Of a stretch of 64,000 bases of DNA, positions 43,804-53,469 are shown piece after piece. The notes beneath the pieces were generated by a model. That model saw only the letters and a list, made by a program, of their open reading frames with translations, was not told the DNA's origin and ran no database searches. The position numbers were made by a program, and so were the translations under genes. Location of the stretch: positions 1 to 64,000 of the forward strand of contig NZ_REFH01000010.1 of NCBI RefSeq assembly GCF_003688495.1. Reading direction: 5' to 3'. Each line of letters starts with the position of its first letter. Within the stretch, counting starts at the first letter, position 1. This DNA comes from Flavobacterium weaverense. GTDB lineage: Bacteria > Bacteroidota > Bacteroidia > Flavobacteriales > Flavobacteriaceae.

Positions 43804-44334
43804 ATGATACAACTTCACGATAAACAATTTGTTCCATTTATTACTGCCAAAGAAATTGAATTTGCTTTGACTAAAATGGTCGCTCAAATAGAGGATGATT
43901 TTATTGGTGAAACTCCAGTATTTATAGGAGTATTAAATGGTTCTTTCATGGTAGTTTCTGATTTTATGAAATTATATAAAAAACCTTGTGAAGTTTCTTT
44001 TATAAAAATGGCATCTTATGAAGGAACTGAGACCACAAATGACGTAAAACAATTGATTGGTCTTAATCAAGATTTAACTGGAAGAAGTGTCATTATAATA
44101 GAAGATATTGTTGATACCGGAAACACTTTAGTAGAGTTAAAAGAGCTTTTCAAGAAACAAAACGTGAAACATTTTAAAATAGCAACACTATTTTTTAAAC
44201 CAGAAGCATATACTAAAGACGTTAAAATAGATTACGTTGGGATTAGAATTCCAAACAAATTTATTGTTGGATACGGATTAGATTATGATGGTTTAGGAAG
44301 AAACTTACCAGAAGTATATAAACTAAAAGAATAA
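43804..44334 (+). CDS. hpt: Hypoxanthine phosphoribosyltransferase
   Basis: This 176-residue purine salvage enzyme makes IMP or GMP from hypoxanthine or guanine and PRPP. The PRPP motif is VIIIEDIVDTGNTLVEL, and KMASYEGTETTNDVKQLI is the flexible loop near the active site. VGIRIPNKFIVGYGLDYD is the C-terminal base-binding region. It is 15 bases upstream of adk, so the two form a salvage pair, and is divergent from the HEAT-like gene and purK-purE. Confidence 0.94.
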   Translation: MIQLHDKQFVPFITAKEIEFALTKMVAQIEDDFIGETPVFIGVLNGSFMVVSDFMKLYKKPCEVSFIKMASYEGTETTNDVKQLIGLNQDLTGRSVIIIEDIVDTGNTLVELKELFKKQNVKHFKIATLFFKPEAYTKDVKIDYVGIRIPNKFIVGYGLDYDGLGRNLPEVYKLKE

Positions 44335-44349
44335 CTACACAACCACAAC

Positions 44350-44922
44350 ATGACTAATATTGTTTTATTTGGAAAGCCAGGAGCTGGTAAAGGAACTCAA
44401 GCTGAGTTTTTGAAAGAAAAATATAAATTAACGCACATATCAACTGGAGATGTATTTCGTTTTAATCTAAAAAACGATACAGAGCTAGGCAAACAAGCCA
44501 GAGTTTACATGGATGCTGGAGATTTAGTTCCAGATGAATTAACGACTAAAATGCTGATTGATGAGGTGAATAAACACTCGGATACTAACGGGATTTTATT
44601 TGATGGTTATCCAAGAACACTTGCTCAAGCTGAAGCATTAGATGCATTTCTTGTTTCAATAGGTTCAAAAGTATCAGCAACAGTTGCTCTTGAAGCTGAT
44701 GATGAGATTTTAGTACAGCGTTTGTTAGAAAGAGGAAAAACTAGTGGTAGAATAGATGATCAAGATGAAAGCAAAATCAGAAATCGCTATGAAGAGTATA
44801 ATGAAAAAACAGCTCCGCTAATTAGTTATTACGACGCTCAAAATAAATTTCACTCTGTAAATGGAATTGGTTCAATTGCAGAAATTACCGATAGAGTGAG
44901 TAAAGTTATAGATAGTTTATAG
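44350..44922 (+). CDS. adk: Adenylate kinase
   Basis: Adk (190 residues) interconverts ATP, ADP and AMP. It has the P-loop LFGKPGAGKGTQAEFL, THISTGDVFRFNL, GILFDGYPRTLAQAEAL, and a short LID lacking the zinc-type insertion (LLERGKTSGRIDDQDESKI). This is the short-form kinase. It is downstream of hpt and ends 220 bases before the CBS-domain gene, with a repeat element in between. Confidence 0.95.
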   Translation: MTNIVLFGKPGAGKGTQAEFLKEKYKLTHISTGDVFRFNLKNDTELGKQARVYMDAGDLVPDELTTKMLIDEVNKHSDTNGILFDGYPRTLAQAEALDAFLVSIGSKVSATVALEADDEILVQRLLERGKTSGRIDDQDESKIRNRYEEYNEKTAPLISYYDAQNKFHSVNGIGSIAEITDRVSKVIDSL

Positions 44923-44923
44923 A

Positions 44924-45065
44924 AGCTATTCCAGCTTTACGTTGCAAGTCCTCAATTCTAAAAAGTATTTTCTAAGTCATAAAAGGAGCTTCCGCTGGTC
45001 GCTCTTTTTTGTCAAGAAAATTACCTTTTATAAATTCCGGGCTTTGCACTGCAATCTGGGCTAAA
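44924..45065. repeat. Member of the AGCTATTCCAGCT-type intergenic repeat
   Basis: It begins AGCTATTCCAGCT then TTACGTTGCAAGTCCTCA, continues through ggagcttccgctggtcgctc, and ends gggctttgcactgcaatctgg. The first block matches 55624-55646, and TGCAAGTCCTCA also occurs at 4850 inside repeat copy 1. It fills most of the 220-base gap after adk. Confidence 0.6.
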
Positions 45066-45142
45066 GTATTAAATAATAAACACACTCGATTTTAAAAAAC
45101 GAAAAATCGATTTAGAATACCTAAACAAATTAAAATAAGAAC

Positions 45143-46417
45143 TTGGAAATAATAATAATATTTTTTCTAATACTGCTAAATGGGGTTTTCTCCATGTCAG
45201 AAATCGCCTTGATTTCAGCACGAAAAAATAGATTAGAAACTGCAGCAAAAAAAGGAAATAAGAGCGCGAAAATTGCTTTAGATTTGGCAAACTCGCCAAA
45301 TAAATTTTTGTCAACTGTACAAATAGGGATTACCTTGATAGGTATTCTTACTGGTATTTATAGTGGTGACAAGATCACTAAAGATGTTGAAACCTTTTAT
45401 CAAGGATTTCAATTGCTTTTACCGTACGCACATCCGCTGGCTGTAGGTTCTGTAGTTGTTATCTTGACATTCTTTTCATTAGTTTTAGGAGAGTTACTGC
45501 CTAAAAGAATAGGATTAAATCATCCCGAAGCAATCGCTAAGGCAGTCGCTTTACCTATGAAAATTGTTTCTATTGTGACAGCACCTTTCATTTGGTTGCT
45601 AACACATTCCACAGAATTCTTATTGAATGTATTGCAAATAAAACCTACCGCCGACGGAAGAGTAACGGAAGAGGAAATAAAAGCAATCATCAAAGAAGGA
45701 ACTGAAGGTGGAGAAGTACAAGAGATAGAACAAGATATTGTGGAACGCGTTTTTCACATTGGAGATAGAAAAATAAATTCTTTGATGACGCATAGGAAAG
45801 CAGTAATGTTTTTGCCTCTTGATGCCAACAAGGAAGAAGTAAAGGAGTTCATGCTTAAAGAGCTGCATTCTATTTATCCGGTTTATAATGGGAATTATGA
45901 TGAGATTGTAGGTGTTGTTAACCTTAAACATATTTTCGCCAATTTTGAAAATCCAAATTTCAATCTTGCAAATATTATGACTGAGGCTCCTTTTATGATG
46001 GAGCAAACTACGGCTTATGTTGCACTTGAAAACTTTAAGAAAACAGGTATTCATTACGCATTTGTGTCTGACGAATATGGAGTTTTTCAAGGAATAATAA
46101 CACTAAACGATATTTTAGAAGCCCTTGTAGGTGATGCTTCTGAATTTTATAAGGATGATTTCCAATTAATAGAAAGAGAAGATGGAACGTGGTTAGTTGA
46201 TGGACATTATTCACTACATGATTTCTTAACTTATTTTGAATTAGACGAATTAATCAATGATTATGAAGTGACTACGGTTAGCGGATTAATTATGACGGAA
46301 TTGTCTCGTATCCCAAAACAAGGAGAGAAGTTAATATGGCAAAAATTTGAGTTGGAAGTAATTGACATGGATGGAGTGAAGATTGATAAAGTAATGGTCA
46401 AAGCATTACAAATGTAA
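45143..46417 (+). CDS. CNNM/HlyC-type transporter-associated protein with CBS domains
   Basis: This 424-residue membrane protein of the hemolysin/CNNM family has a DUF21 membrane region (about 1-150: MEIIIIFFLILLNGVFSMSEIALISARKNRL and three more hydrophobic stretches), two CBS motifs (HRKAVMFLPLDANKEE, FVSDEYGVFQGIITLNDILEALVG), and a C-terminal CorC/HlyC domain (DDFQLIEREDGTWLVDG). A role in Mg or Co efflux is by family analogy. The start is a TTG at 45143, with no nearby ATG and a genuine-looking N-terminus. It is followed by obgE after 73 bases, with a weak hairpin (AAACTCA/TGAGTTT) between. Confidence 0.88.
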   Translation: MEIIIIFFLILLNGVFSMSEIALISARKNRLETAAKKGNKSAKIALDLANSPNKFLSTVQIGITLIGILTGIYSGDKITKDVETFYQGFQLLLPYAHPLAVGSVVVILTFFSLVLGELLPKRIGLNHPEAIAKAVALPMKIVSIVTAPFIWLLTHSTEFLLNVLQIKPTADGRVTEEEIKAIIKEGTEGGEVQEIEQDIVERVFHIGDRKINSLMTHRKAVMFLPLDANKEEVKEFMLKELHSIYPVYNGNYDEIVGVVNLKHIFANFENPNFNLANIMTEAPFMMEQTTAYVALENFKKTGIHYAFVSDEYGVFQGIITLNDILEALVGDASEFYKDDFQLIEREDGTWLVDGHYSLHDFLTYFELDELINDYEVTTVSGLIMTELSRIPKQGEKLIWQKFELEVIDMDGVKIDKVMVKALQM

Positions 46418-46490
46418 TAATAGTTATATATCGTTTAGAAACTCAAAATGAGTTTTGATGGATATAGTTGAAAATTGAATAGTAGAAAAA

Positions 46491-47492
46491 ATGACAGAGG
46501 GGAATTTTGTAGATTACGTAAAAATATTTGTTTCTTCCGGAAAAGGTGGGAAAGGATCAACGCATTTGCATAGAGAAAAATTTATTGAAAAAGGTGGACC
46601 TGATGGTGGTGATGGTGGTCGTGGTGGACACGTTTTTTTAGTTGGAAACAAAAGTCTTTGGACATTATTTCATCTAAAATTTGCAAGACACGTTAAAGCA
46701 GGAAATGGTGGAGACGGTAGTGGAGACCGAAGTACGGGTGCTGATGGAGATGACAAATACATCGAAGTCCCATTAGGTACTGTAGTGAAAGATAAAGAAA
46801 CCGGAGAGATATTATTTGAAATTACTGAAGACGGTGAAAAACAAGTTCTTTCTCGTGGAGGTAAAGGTGGTTTAGGGAACTGGCATTTTAGAAGTTCGAC
46901 AAATCAAACGCCTAGATACTCGCAACCGGGTTTACCTGGAATAGAGATGGACGTAATTTTAGAATTAAAAGTTCTTGCTGATGTAGGTTTAGTAGGTTTC
47001 CCTAATGCTGGAAAATCAACTTTATTATCAGTTCTGACATCTGCAAAACCTAAAATTGCTGATTATCCTTTTACAACTTTAAAACCTAACCTTGGAATTG
47101 TAGCATATAGAGATTTTCAATCTTTTGTAATCGCTGATATTCCTGGTATTATTGAAGGAGCAGCAGAGGGAAAAGGATTAGGACATTATTTCTTACGTCA
47201 TATTGAACGTAATTCAACTTTGCTATTCTTGGTACCTGTGGATACTCCAGATATAAAAGGAGAATACGACATTTTAGTGAATGAATTGACTAAATACAAT
47301 CCAGAGATGTTGGATAAGGAACGTATGGTGGTTATTTCTAAATGTGATATGCTTGATGATGAGTTGAAAGTCGAATTAAAAGCAGAATTAGACGTATCGT
47401 TTAAAGGTATTCCATACATGTTTATTTCCTCTGTTGCGCAACAAGGATTGACAGAATTGAAAGACAAACTTTGGAAAATGTTAAATGAATAA
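46491..47492 (+). CDS. obgE: GTPase ObgE/CgtA
   Basis: ObgE (333 residues) is a GTPase tied to ribosome maturation and stress control. It has the Gly-rich Obg fold (about 1-160: [32 protein letters not shown]) and then the G domain: [47 protein letters not shown]. The fourth motif reads SKCD in place of NKxD, which is a mild deviation. The C-terminal extension of some Obg proteins is absent. A strong terminator follows. Confidence 0.95.
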   Translation: MTEGNFVDYVKIFVSSGKGGKGSTHLHREKFIEKGGPDGGDGGRGGHVFLVGNKSLWTLFHLKFARHVKAGNGGDGSGDRSTGADGDDKYIEVPLGTVVKDKETGEILFEITEDGEKQVLSRGGKGGLGNWHFRSSTNQTPRYSQPGLPGIEMDVILELKVLADVGLVGFPNAGKSTLLSVLTSAKPKIADYPFTTLKPNLGIVAYRDFQSFVIADIPGIIEGAAEGKGLGHYFLRHIERNSTLLFLVPVDTPDIKGEYDILVNELTKYNPEMLDKERMVVISKCDMLDDELKVELKAELDVSFKGIPYMFISSVAQQGLTELKDKLWKMLNE

Positions 47493-47511
47493 ATAATAAA
47501 AATTTTTGTAA

Positions 47512-47546
47512 AAAAGGTGTTCTAGAAATAGAGCACCTTTTTTTTA
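47512..47546 (+). terminator. Terminator of obgE
   Basis: AAAGGTGTTCTA pairs with TAGAGCACCTTT, one G-T or mismatch, followed by a T run. Confidence 0.85.
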
Positions 47547-47668
47547 TAATTTTATTAAATTCTTAAAATTGTATTAAAAATTAGAGACGTATTGATGTTT
47601 GTTTACTTAATAGATGCCGAGATTGCGAAAATGATTTATATTCGCAGAACTAAAAAAATATTTATATT

Positions 47669-49813
47669 ATGAAAAAAATTATTTTATTCTTTACCATGTG
47701 CCTTGTTGCTTTTCCAGCAAAAGCAGATGAAGGAATGTGGTTTTTGATGTTTATTGAAAGATTGAACCATAGAGATATGGAGAAAATGGGTTTACAACTT
47801 ACATCAGAAGAAATTTACAGTATCAACAATCATAGTTTGAAAGATGCCATCGTTCAGTTCAATGGTGGATGTACTGCTGAAATGGTTTCAAAAGAAGGTT
47901 TAGTGCTTACAAATCATCACTGTGGTTACGATGCAATTGCTGAGCTTTCATCAGAAGAACAAAATTATTTAAAAAATGGTTTTTGGGCTAAAGATAGAAG
48001 TGCTGAGATGAAACCCAAATCATTATTCGTTCGTTTCTTCGTTCGTATGGATGATGTTTCTAAAAGAATTTTGTCGAAAGTAAACGATAAAATGACTGAA
48101 GCAGAAAGAAATAAAGCAATTCAACAAGAAATGTCCCTTATTGAAAAAGAAAATAGCGAAGGTGGAAAATATACTGTTTCGGTTCGTCCTTTCTTTCAAG
48201 GGAATGAATATTACTATTTCGTTTATCAAGATTATAAAGATGTTCGTTTAGTAGGAACTCCTCCAGAAAGTGTTGGGAAATTTGGTGGAGACACTGATAA
48301 TTGGGAATGGCCAAGACATACAGGTGACTTCTCTATGTTTAGAGTTTATGCAGATGCCAATGGTAATCCAGCAGAATATTCTAAAGAAAATGTACCATTG
48401 CAACCAAAGCACCATTTACCAGTGAGTATCAAAGGTGTTCAGGAAAATGATTTTGCTATGATTTTAGGATATCCTGGTCGTACAAATCGTTGGATGCCAG
48501 CAGGTGGAATTGAGCAAAATGTAAAATTTGCTTATCCGGCGTGGGTTGAAGGTGCTAAAACTGGAATGGATGTAATGAAACGCTACATGGATAAAGATGA
48601 AGCTGTAAAGTTAGAATATGCTTCTAAGTACGCTTCAACTGCTAACTACTGGAAAAACCGTCAAGGAATGATTGATGCGTTGACTAAGGCAGGAACTGCA
48701 CAAACTAAATCTAAAGAAGAAGCTAAATTTAATGCTTGGGCAAATAAGAAAGCAAACAAAGCTAAATATGGTACTGTGATCGCTACGATTAATAAATATT
48801 ACGCTGAAACAAATTTAAAAACGAGTCATGATAACTATTTGTCTCAATTAATGAGAACAGCTGCTTATGGTGGTGTTCCCGCTAATTTAGGTAATTCACT
48901 TATTGCTTATTTCAAAGAAAATGATGCGAAAAGACAAGAAATGCTTCCTAGATTAAATGCATATGTTGAGAATGTTTATGGTAAATTTCACGCTCCATTG
49001 GAGAAAGATATTTTTGCTGCTCAATTAAATTTGTATACTGTTAAAGGAGCTGCTTATGGCCTGCCTGAAGCTATTTCAAAATTGAAAGCAGAGAACAAAG
49101 GTGACTTTACTGCTTATGTAAATATGGCTGTTGCCAAAAGTATATTTGCTACTAAAGAAAGCGTTATGGCTTTCATGAAAGATCCAAAACCTGAAAATAT
49201 TGTAAATGATCCTTTATATGTTGTTTCTAATGAACTAGCTGTGAAAATGAGAGCAAGATCAGTAGAACAAATAAAAGCAGCTGATGATTTTGAAATCGCT
49301 TTTCGCAATTTAGTAGCAGGTTTACGTGAATCCAAAATGAACTCTATTAAATATCCAGATGCTAACTCTACTTTGAGATTGAGCTACGGAAAAGTTCGTG
49401 CTTTGCCAGCTGATAAACGCAATGATGCACAAATAAACAATTATACGACTATGACCGGAATGGTTAAAAAGTATAAAGCAGGTGATCAAGAATTTGATTT
49501 GCCAGCTCGTTTGTTAGAGTTGCATGCAGCTAAAGATTACGGACAATATGCAGACAAAAACGGTTACATGCCAATAAATTTCTTGACTGATAATGATATT
49601 ACAGGTGGAAATTCAGGTTCGCCAGTTTTAAACGGAAAAGGAGAACTTACAGGTATAGCTTTTGACGGAAATATTGAAGCAATGGCAGGAGATGTTATTT
49701 TTGACGCAGAATTACAAAGAACAATTAACGTAGATATACGTTATGTACTTTGGATTATTGATAAGTACGCAGGTGCTAAACATATCATTGACGAAATGAC
49801 GATTGTCAAATAG
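47669..49813 (+). CDS. S46 family peptidase, DPP7-type dipeptidyl-peptidase
   Basis: This 714-residue exported serine peptidase removes N-terminal dipeptides from peptides in the periplasm. It starts with a signal peptide (KKIILFFTMCLVAFPAKAD), then EGMWFLMFIERLN. The catalytic His is in TNHHCGYDAI (His83/84), and the nucleophile is Ser649 in TGGNSGSPVLNG. Eighteen residues after the Ser the sequence reads FDGN, giving Gly667 where DPP7 has Gly and DPP11 has Arg. By that rule it should prefer hydrophobic rather than acidic P1 residues. It stands alone with its own terminator. Confidence 0.9.
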   Translation: MKKIILFFTMCLVAFPAKADEGMWFLMFIERLNHRDMEKMGLQLTSEEIYSINNHSLKDAIVQFNGGCTAEMVSKEGLVLTNHHCGYDAIAELSSEEQNYLKNGFWAKDRSAEMKPKSLFVRFFVRMDDVSKRILSKVNDKMTEAERNKAIQQEMSLIEKENSEGGKYTVSVRPFFQGNEYYYFVYQDYKDVRLVGTPPESVGKFGGDTDNWEWPRHTGDFSMFRVYADANGNPAEYSKENVPLQPKHHLPVSIKGVQENDFAMILGYPGRTNRWMPAGGIEQNVKFAYPAWVEGAKTGMDVMKRYMDKDEAVKLEYASKYASTANYWKNRQGMIDALTKAGTAQTKSKEEAKFNAWANKKANKAKYGTVIATINKYYAETNLKTSHDNYLSQLMRTAAYGGVPANLGNSLIAYFKENDAKRQEMLPRLNAYVENVYGKFHAPLEKDIFAAQLNLYTVKGAAYGLPEAISKLKAENKGDFTAYVNMAVAKSIFATKESVMAFMKDPKPENIVNDPLYVVSNELAVKMRARSVEQIKAADDFEIAFRNLVAGLRESKMNSIKYPDANSTLRLSYGKVRALPADKRNDAQINNYTTMTGMVKKYKAGDQEFDLPARLLELHAAKDYGQYADKNGYMPINFLTDNDITGGNSGSPVLNGKGELTGIAFDGNIEAMAGDVIFDAELQRTINVDIRYVLWIIDKYAGAKHIIDEMTIVK

Positions 49814-49831
49814 ATTAGACTTATAAATTCT

Positions 49832-49880
49832 AAAAGCCTCTTAACTTGTAATTAAAAATAAGTTAAGAGGCTTTTTTTAT
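49832..49880 (+). terminator. Terminator of the S46 peptidase gene
   Basis: AAAAGCCTCTTAACTT pairs with AAGTTAAGAGGCTTTT around an AT-rich loop, followed by a T run. Confidence 0.9.
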
Positions 49881-49927
49881 AATACAAACCTTTTCAGTTG
49901 AAAATAGAATTCAATTATAAATTTCGT

Positions 49928-49935
49928 TATTTTTG
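49928..49935 (+). promoter_or_regulatory. -7 type element four bases from the TPR gene's ATG
   Basis: TATTTTTG is followed by AACA and then the ATG. The same eight bases and same spacing precede the SDR gene at 27138. Confidence 0.5.
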
Positions 49936-49939
49936 AACA

Positions 49940-50641
49940 ATGAAACATATTATTTTTTTATTTATACCAATGATGATGTGGTCTCAATCAAACTTTGAAA
50001 AAGCGGAGAAATTGTTTCAAGAACAAAAGTACGAACAAGCGCAAAAAATGTTTGAATCGCTTATTAGTTCTAATCCATCTGATTTAAAAAGTATCGAATA
50101 TTTAGGAGATATTGCGGGACAAAATCAGTCGTGGGATAAAGCTATTGCGTATTATAAGAAACTCAAATCATTGAAACCTCTAGAAGCAAATTACTATTAC
50201 AAATATGGTGGAGCTTTAGGAATGAAAGCTAAAGATGCAAATAAGTTTAAAGCACTTGGAATGATTGATGAGGTTAAAGGGTCATTCGAAAAAGCCATCA
50301 CTTTAAATCCAAAACACATTGAAGCACGATGGGCTCTAATAGAATTATATATTCAACTTCCTGGCATTATTGGCGGAAGCGAATCAAAAGCAATAAAATA
50401 TTCTAATGAATTGTTGCAAATTTCGGCAGTGGATGGCTACTTATCTCGAGGACATATTGATGAGTACTTCAAACGGTATGAAGCAGCTGAAAAACAATAC
50501 AAAAAAGCGATTTCGCTAACAGATTCCAAGACAAGCTACAATAAGCTAGCGAATCTTTATAAAAATAAAATGAGAACACCTGAAAAAGCTAAGTCTGTTT
50601 TAGAATCTTATAATGATAAAAAAAATCAAAGTAGAATGTAA
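49940..50641 (+). CDS. Exported tetratricopeptide-repeat protein
   Basis: This 233-residue protein has a short signal peptide (KHIIFLFIPMMMWSQ) and then TPR-like helices: FEKAEKLFQEQKYEQAQKMFESLI, DLKSIEYLGDIAGQ, WDKAIAYYKKLKSLKP, KGSFEKAITLNPKHIEARWALIELY, and ends with YEAAEKQYKKAISL and NKLANLYKN. TPR folds bind other proteins; the partner is unknown. It is 38 bases upstream of mpl and may lead the mpl-radC-yjjG run. It starts unusually close to a -7 type motif. Confidence 0.82.
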   Translation: MKHIIFLFIPMMMWSQSNFEKAEKLFQEQKYEQAQKMFESLISSNPSDLKSIEYLGDIAGQNQSWDKAIAYYKKLKSLKPLEANYYYKYGGALGMKAKDANKFKALGMIDEVKGSFEKAITLNPKHIEARWALIELYIQLPGIIGGSESKAIKYSNELLQISAVDGYLSRGHIDEYFKRYEAAEKQYKKAISLTDSKTSYNKLANLYKNKMRTPEKAKSVLESYNDKKNQSRM

Positions 50642-50678
50642 TCACTTTGACGTAAAAAATTTAAACTAAATAACTAGA

Positions 50679-52037
50679 ATGCGTACACATTTTATAGCGA
50701 TAGGCGGTAGCGCGATGCACAATCTTGCACTTGCTTTACACAACAAAGGATACAAAGTTACAGGTAGTGATGACGCCATTTTTGAGCCATCAAAATCTAG
50801 ATTAGATAAAAAAGGAATTTTGCCAGCAGAATTAGGTTGGTTTCCTGAAAAAATAACCACTGATATTGAAGCCGTTATTCTTGGAATGCATGCAAAAGCT
50901 GATAATCCGGAATTATTAAAAGCGCAGGAATTAGGACTTACAATTTATTCCTATCCTGAGTTTTTATACGAACAATCTAAAAATAAAACGCGTGTCGTAA
51001 TTGGTGGTTCACACGGAAAAACTACAATAACTTCAATGATTCTGCATGTTATGCATTATCATGATATTGCTGTCGATTACATGGTTGGTGCGCAATTAGA
51101 AGGTTTTGAAACTATGGTTCATCTTACTGAAGAAAATGATTTTATCGTTTTAGAAGGGGATGAGTATCTATCATCACCTATCGATAGGCGACCTAAATTT
51201 CACTTATACCAACCCAATATTGCCTTAATTTCTGGTATTGCTTGGGATCATATTAATGTCTTCCCGACCTATGAAAATTACGTGGAGCAGTTTGAGGTTT
51301 TTATTGGCAAAATTACTAACGGCGGAATTCTAGTTTATAATGAAGAAGATCCTGAGGTAAAACGAGTTGCCGAAGCTGCAACAAATCCAATCCGTAAGAT
51401 GGCATATCATACGCCTAAGTATTCAGTTGAGGATGGGATAACATTACTTGAAACTCCTGAGGGCGATATGCCAATAGAAGTTTTTGGAGCGCATAATTTA
51501 AATAATTTGGCTGGAGCCAAATGGATTTGTCAAAACATGGGAGTTGACGAAGCTGATTTTTATGAGGCAATTGCTAGTTTCAAAGGAGCATCAAAACGTT
51601 TAGAGAAAATAGCTGAAAGTAAAAATAGAGTAGCGTACAAAGATTTTGCTCATTCGCCTAGTAAGGTATCAGCAACAACAAAAGCGGTGAAGGAACAATA
51701 TCCAAATAGAACTTTGATTGCGTGCTTAGAATTGCATACGTATAGCAGTTTAAATGCTGAATTTCTCAAAGAGTATGAAGGTGCGCTGGAATATGCAGAT
51801 AAAGCTGTTGTATTCTATTCGCCAGACGCTGTAAAAATAAAGCAACTTGAAGAAGTAACTTATGACCAAATTGCAAATGCATTCAATCGTAAAGACTTAA
51901 TAATTTACACCAATCCTGATGAATTTAAAGATTTCCTATTCAATCAAGATTTTGAAAATTCGGCTTTACTATTGATGAGTTCAGGTAATTATGGAGGATT
52001 AAATTTTGACGAAGTAAAAGATTTAATTTTGGGTTAG
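50679..52037 (+). CDS. mpl: UDP-N-acetylmuramate:tripeptide ligase Mpl (murein recycling)
   Basis: Mpl (452 residues) rejoins recycled L-Ala-gamma-D-Glu-meso-Dap tripeptide to UDP-MurNAc. The Mur ligase P-loop is VVIGGSHGKTTITSMIL, with YMVGAQLEGFETM, EGDEYLSSPIDRRPKFHLY, and a C-terminal domain with KDFAHSPSKVSATTKA and LELHTYSSLN. The N-terminus MRTHFIAIGGSAMHNLALAL and YLSSPIDRRPKF separate Mpl from MurC. It precedes radC by 35 bases in what looks like one run. Confidence 0.94.
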   Translation: MRTHFIAIGGSAMHNLALALHNKGYKVTGSDDAIFEPSKSRLDKKGILPAELGWFPEKITTDIEAVILGMHAKADNPELLKAQELGLTIYSYPEFLYEQSKNKTRVVIGGSHGKTTITSMILHVMHYHDIAVDYMVGAQLEGFETMVHLTEENDFIVLEGDEYLSSPIDRRPKFHLYQPNIALISGIAWDHINVFPTYENYVEQFEVFIGKITNGGILVYNEEDPEVKRVAEAATNPIRKMAYHTPKYSVEDGITLLETPEGDMPIEVFGAHNLNNLAGAKWICQNMGVDEADFYEAIASFKGASKRLEKIAESKNRVAYKDFAHSPSKVSATTKAVKEQYPNRTLIACLELHTYSSLNAEFLKEYEGALEYADKAVVFYSPDAVKIKQLEEVTYDQIANAFNRKDLIIYTNPDEFKDFLFNQDFENSALLLMSSGNYGGLNFDEVKDLILG

Positions 52038-52072
52038 CAGTCGTTACTAAAAATAAATATAAAATCAAAAGT

Positions 52073-52768
52073 ATGGCTGAAAATTCCTTTTTCCCGATTA
52101 CGAATTGGTCCGAAGACGATAGGCCAAGAGAAAAGCTAATGCTGAAAGGTAAAAGCGCTTTAAGTGATGCGGAATTGATTGCAGTTTTGATAGGATCGGG
52201 CAGTCGAAATGAATCGGCGGTTGATTTAAGTAAAAGGATTTTGTCAAGTGTCGACAATAATTTGAATGCATTAGGTAAATTATCAATTTCACAATTGATG
52301 ACTTTTAGAGGAATAGGAGAGGTGAAAGCGATATCGATTATAGCGGCTTTAGAATTAGGAAGACGTAGGCGTTCAGAAGAAGCGGTAGAATTAAAAAAAG
52401 TTACTTCTAGTAAAGTAATCTTTGAAATTATGCAACCTATAATAGGTGAATTGCCGCACGAGGAGTTTTGGATCATTTACATGAATAATTCTAATAAAGT
52501 AATATCAAAATCTCAGCTCAGTAAAGGTGGAATTACTGGCACTTTAGTTGATGTTCGAATAGTATTCAAAACTGCACTCGAGATGGGAGCAACGGCATTG
52601 ATATTATGTCACAACCACCCTTCAGGAACATTGGTTCCTAGTGAAGCTGATAAACAAATCACAAGAAAGCTTAAATTAGCAGGAGAAAGTTTAGAAATAA
52701 AGGTATTAGATCATCTTATCGTTACCGAAGCAAGTTATTTTAGCTTTGCAGATGAAGGAATATTTTAA
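52073..52768 (+). CDS. radC: RadC family JAB-domain protein
   Basis: This 231-residue protein is annotated in its family as DNA repair protein RadC, although its repair role is disputed. It starts with helix-hairpin-helix-like MLKGKSALSDAELIAVLIGSG, and the C-terminal JAB/MPN domain has the metal motif HNHPSGTLVPSEAD with the upstream Glu in GELPHEEFWII. It is four genes into the TPR-mpl-radC-yjjG run, with ten bases to the next gene. Confidence 0.93.
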   Translation: MAENSFFPITNWSEDDRPREKLMLKGKSALSDAELIAVLIGSGSRNESAVDLSKRILSSVDNNLNALGKLSISQLMTFRGIGEVKAISIIAALELGRRRRSEEAVELKKVTSSKVIFEIMQPIIGELPHEEFWIIYMNNSNKVISKSQLSKGGITGTLVDVRIVFKTALEMGATALILCHNHPSGTLVPSEADKQITRKLKLAGESLEIKVLDHLIVTEASYFSFADEGIF

Positions 52769-52777
52769 ATTTATAAA

Positions 52778-53467
52778 ATGAAACAAACACATATAAAAGA
52801 CGTATTCTTTGATTTAGATCATACATTGTGGGATTTTGACAAAAATTCAGAGTTAACCTTTGGTGGCATATTTAGTAGGAGCCATCCTGAAATTGAAATC
52901 AAAGATTTTATTGGAAAATATGTTCCTATTAATCAAGAATGCTGGAAATTATACCAGTACGATAAAATTACACATGAGGAACTGCGGTACAATCGGTTGA
53001 AAAATTCATTTGACGCAATAAATTATTCAATATCAGATATTGAAATAGATAAAATATCAGATGAATATATTGCTTTTTTACCTGAAAATAATCATCTTTT
53101 TGAAGGCACAATGGAACTTTTAGAATACTTAAAACCAAATTATAATTTACATATTATAACAAATGGTTTTGCTGAGGTTCAATTTAAAAAAATGAACAAT
53201 TCTAAAATCACTTCGTATTTTTCGACAATTACTAATTCTGAAATGGCCGGTGTCAAAAAACCAAATCCAATAATTTTTGACTTTGCTTTAGATTTGGCAA
53301 AAGCCAATAAAGAAAATAGTATTATGATTGGTGATAGTTTAGATGCTGATGTTCAAGGAGCACTAGATGCCGGTTTAGACGCAATTTATTTCAATGAGAG
53401 CAATAGTGCTGTCGAAGACCACATTAAACATATTAATCATTTATTAGAACTTAAAAAATATTTATAA
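52778..53467 (+). CDS. YjjG-like HAD nucleotidase
   Basis: This 229-residue HAD-superfamily phosphatase is like YjjG, which dephosphorylates non-canonical pyrimidine nucleotides. It has motif I DVFFDLDHTLWDF, motif II with ITNGFAEVQF, and motif IV SIMIGDSLDADVQGALDAG. The WDFDKNSE segment is typical of YjjG. It lies ten bases after radC and two bases before the next gene, so the run is tightly packed. Confidence 0.88.
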   Translation: MKQTHIKDVFFDLDHTLWDFDKNSELTFGGIFSRSHPEIEIKDFIGKYVPINQECWKLYQYDKITHEELRYNRLKNSFDAINYSISDIEIDKISDEYIAFLPENNHLFEGTMELLEYLKPNYNLHIITNGFAEVQFKKMNNSKITSYFSTITNSEMAGVKKPNPIIFDFALDLAKANKENSIMIGDSLDADVQGALDAGLDAIYFNESNSAVEDHIKHINHLLELKKYL

Positions 53468-53469
53468 TT

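Noticed and set aside
46438-46460. Hairpin AAACTCA/TGAGTTT after the CBS-domain gene
   Set aside because: The stem is short and the T run is only four bases, so I do not call it a terminator; obgE may be read through.
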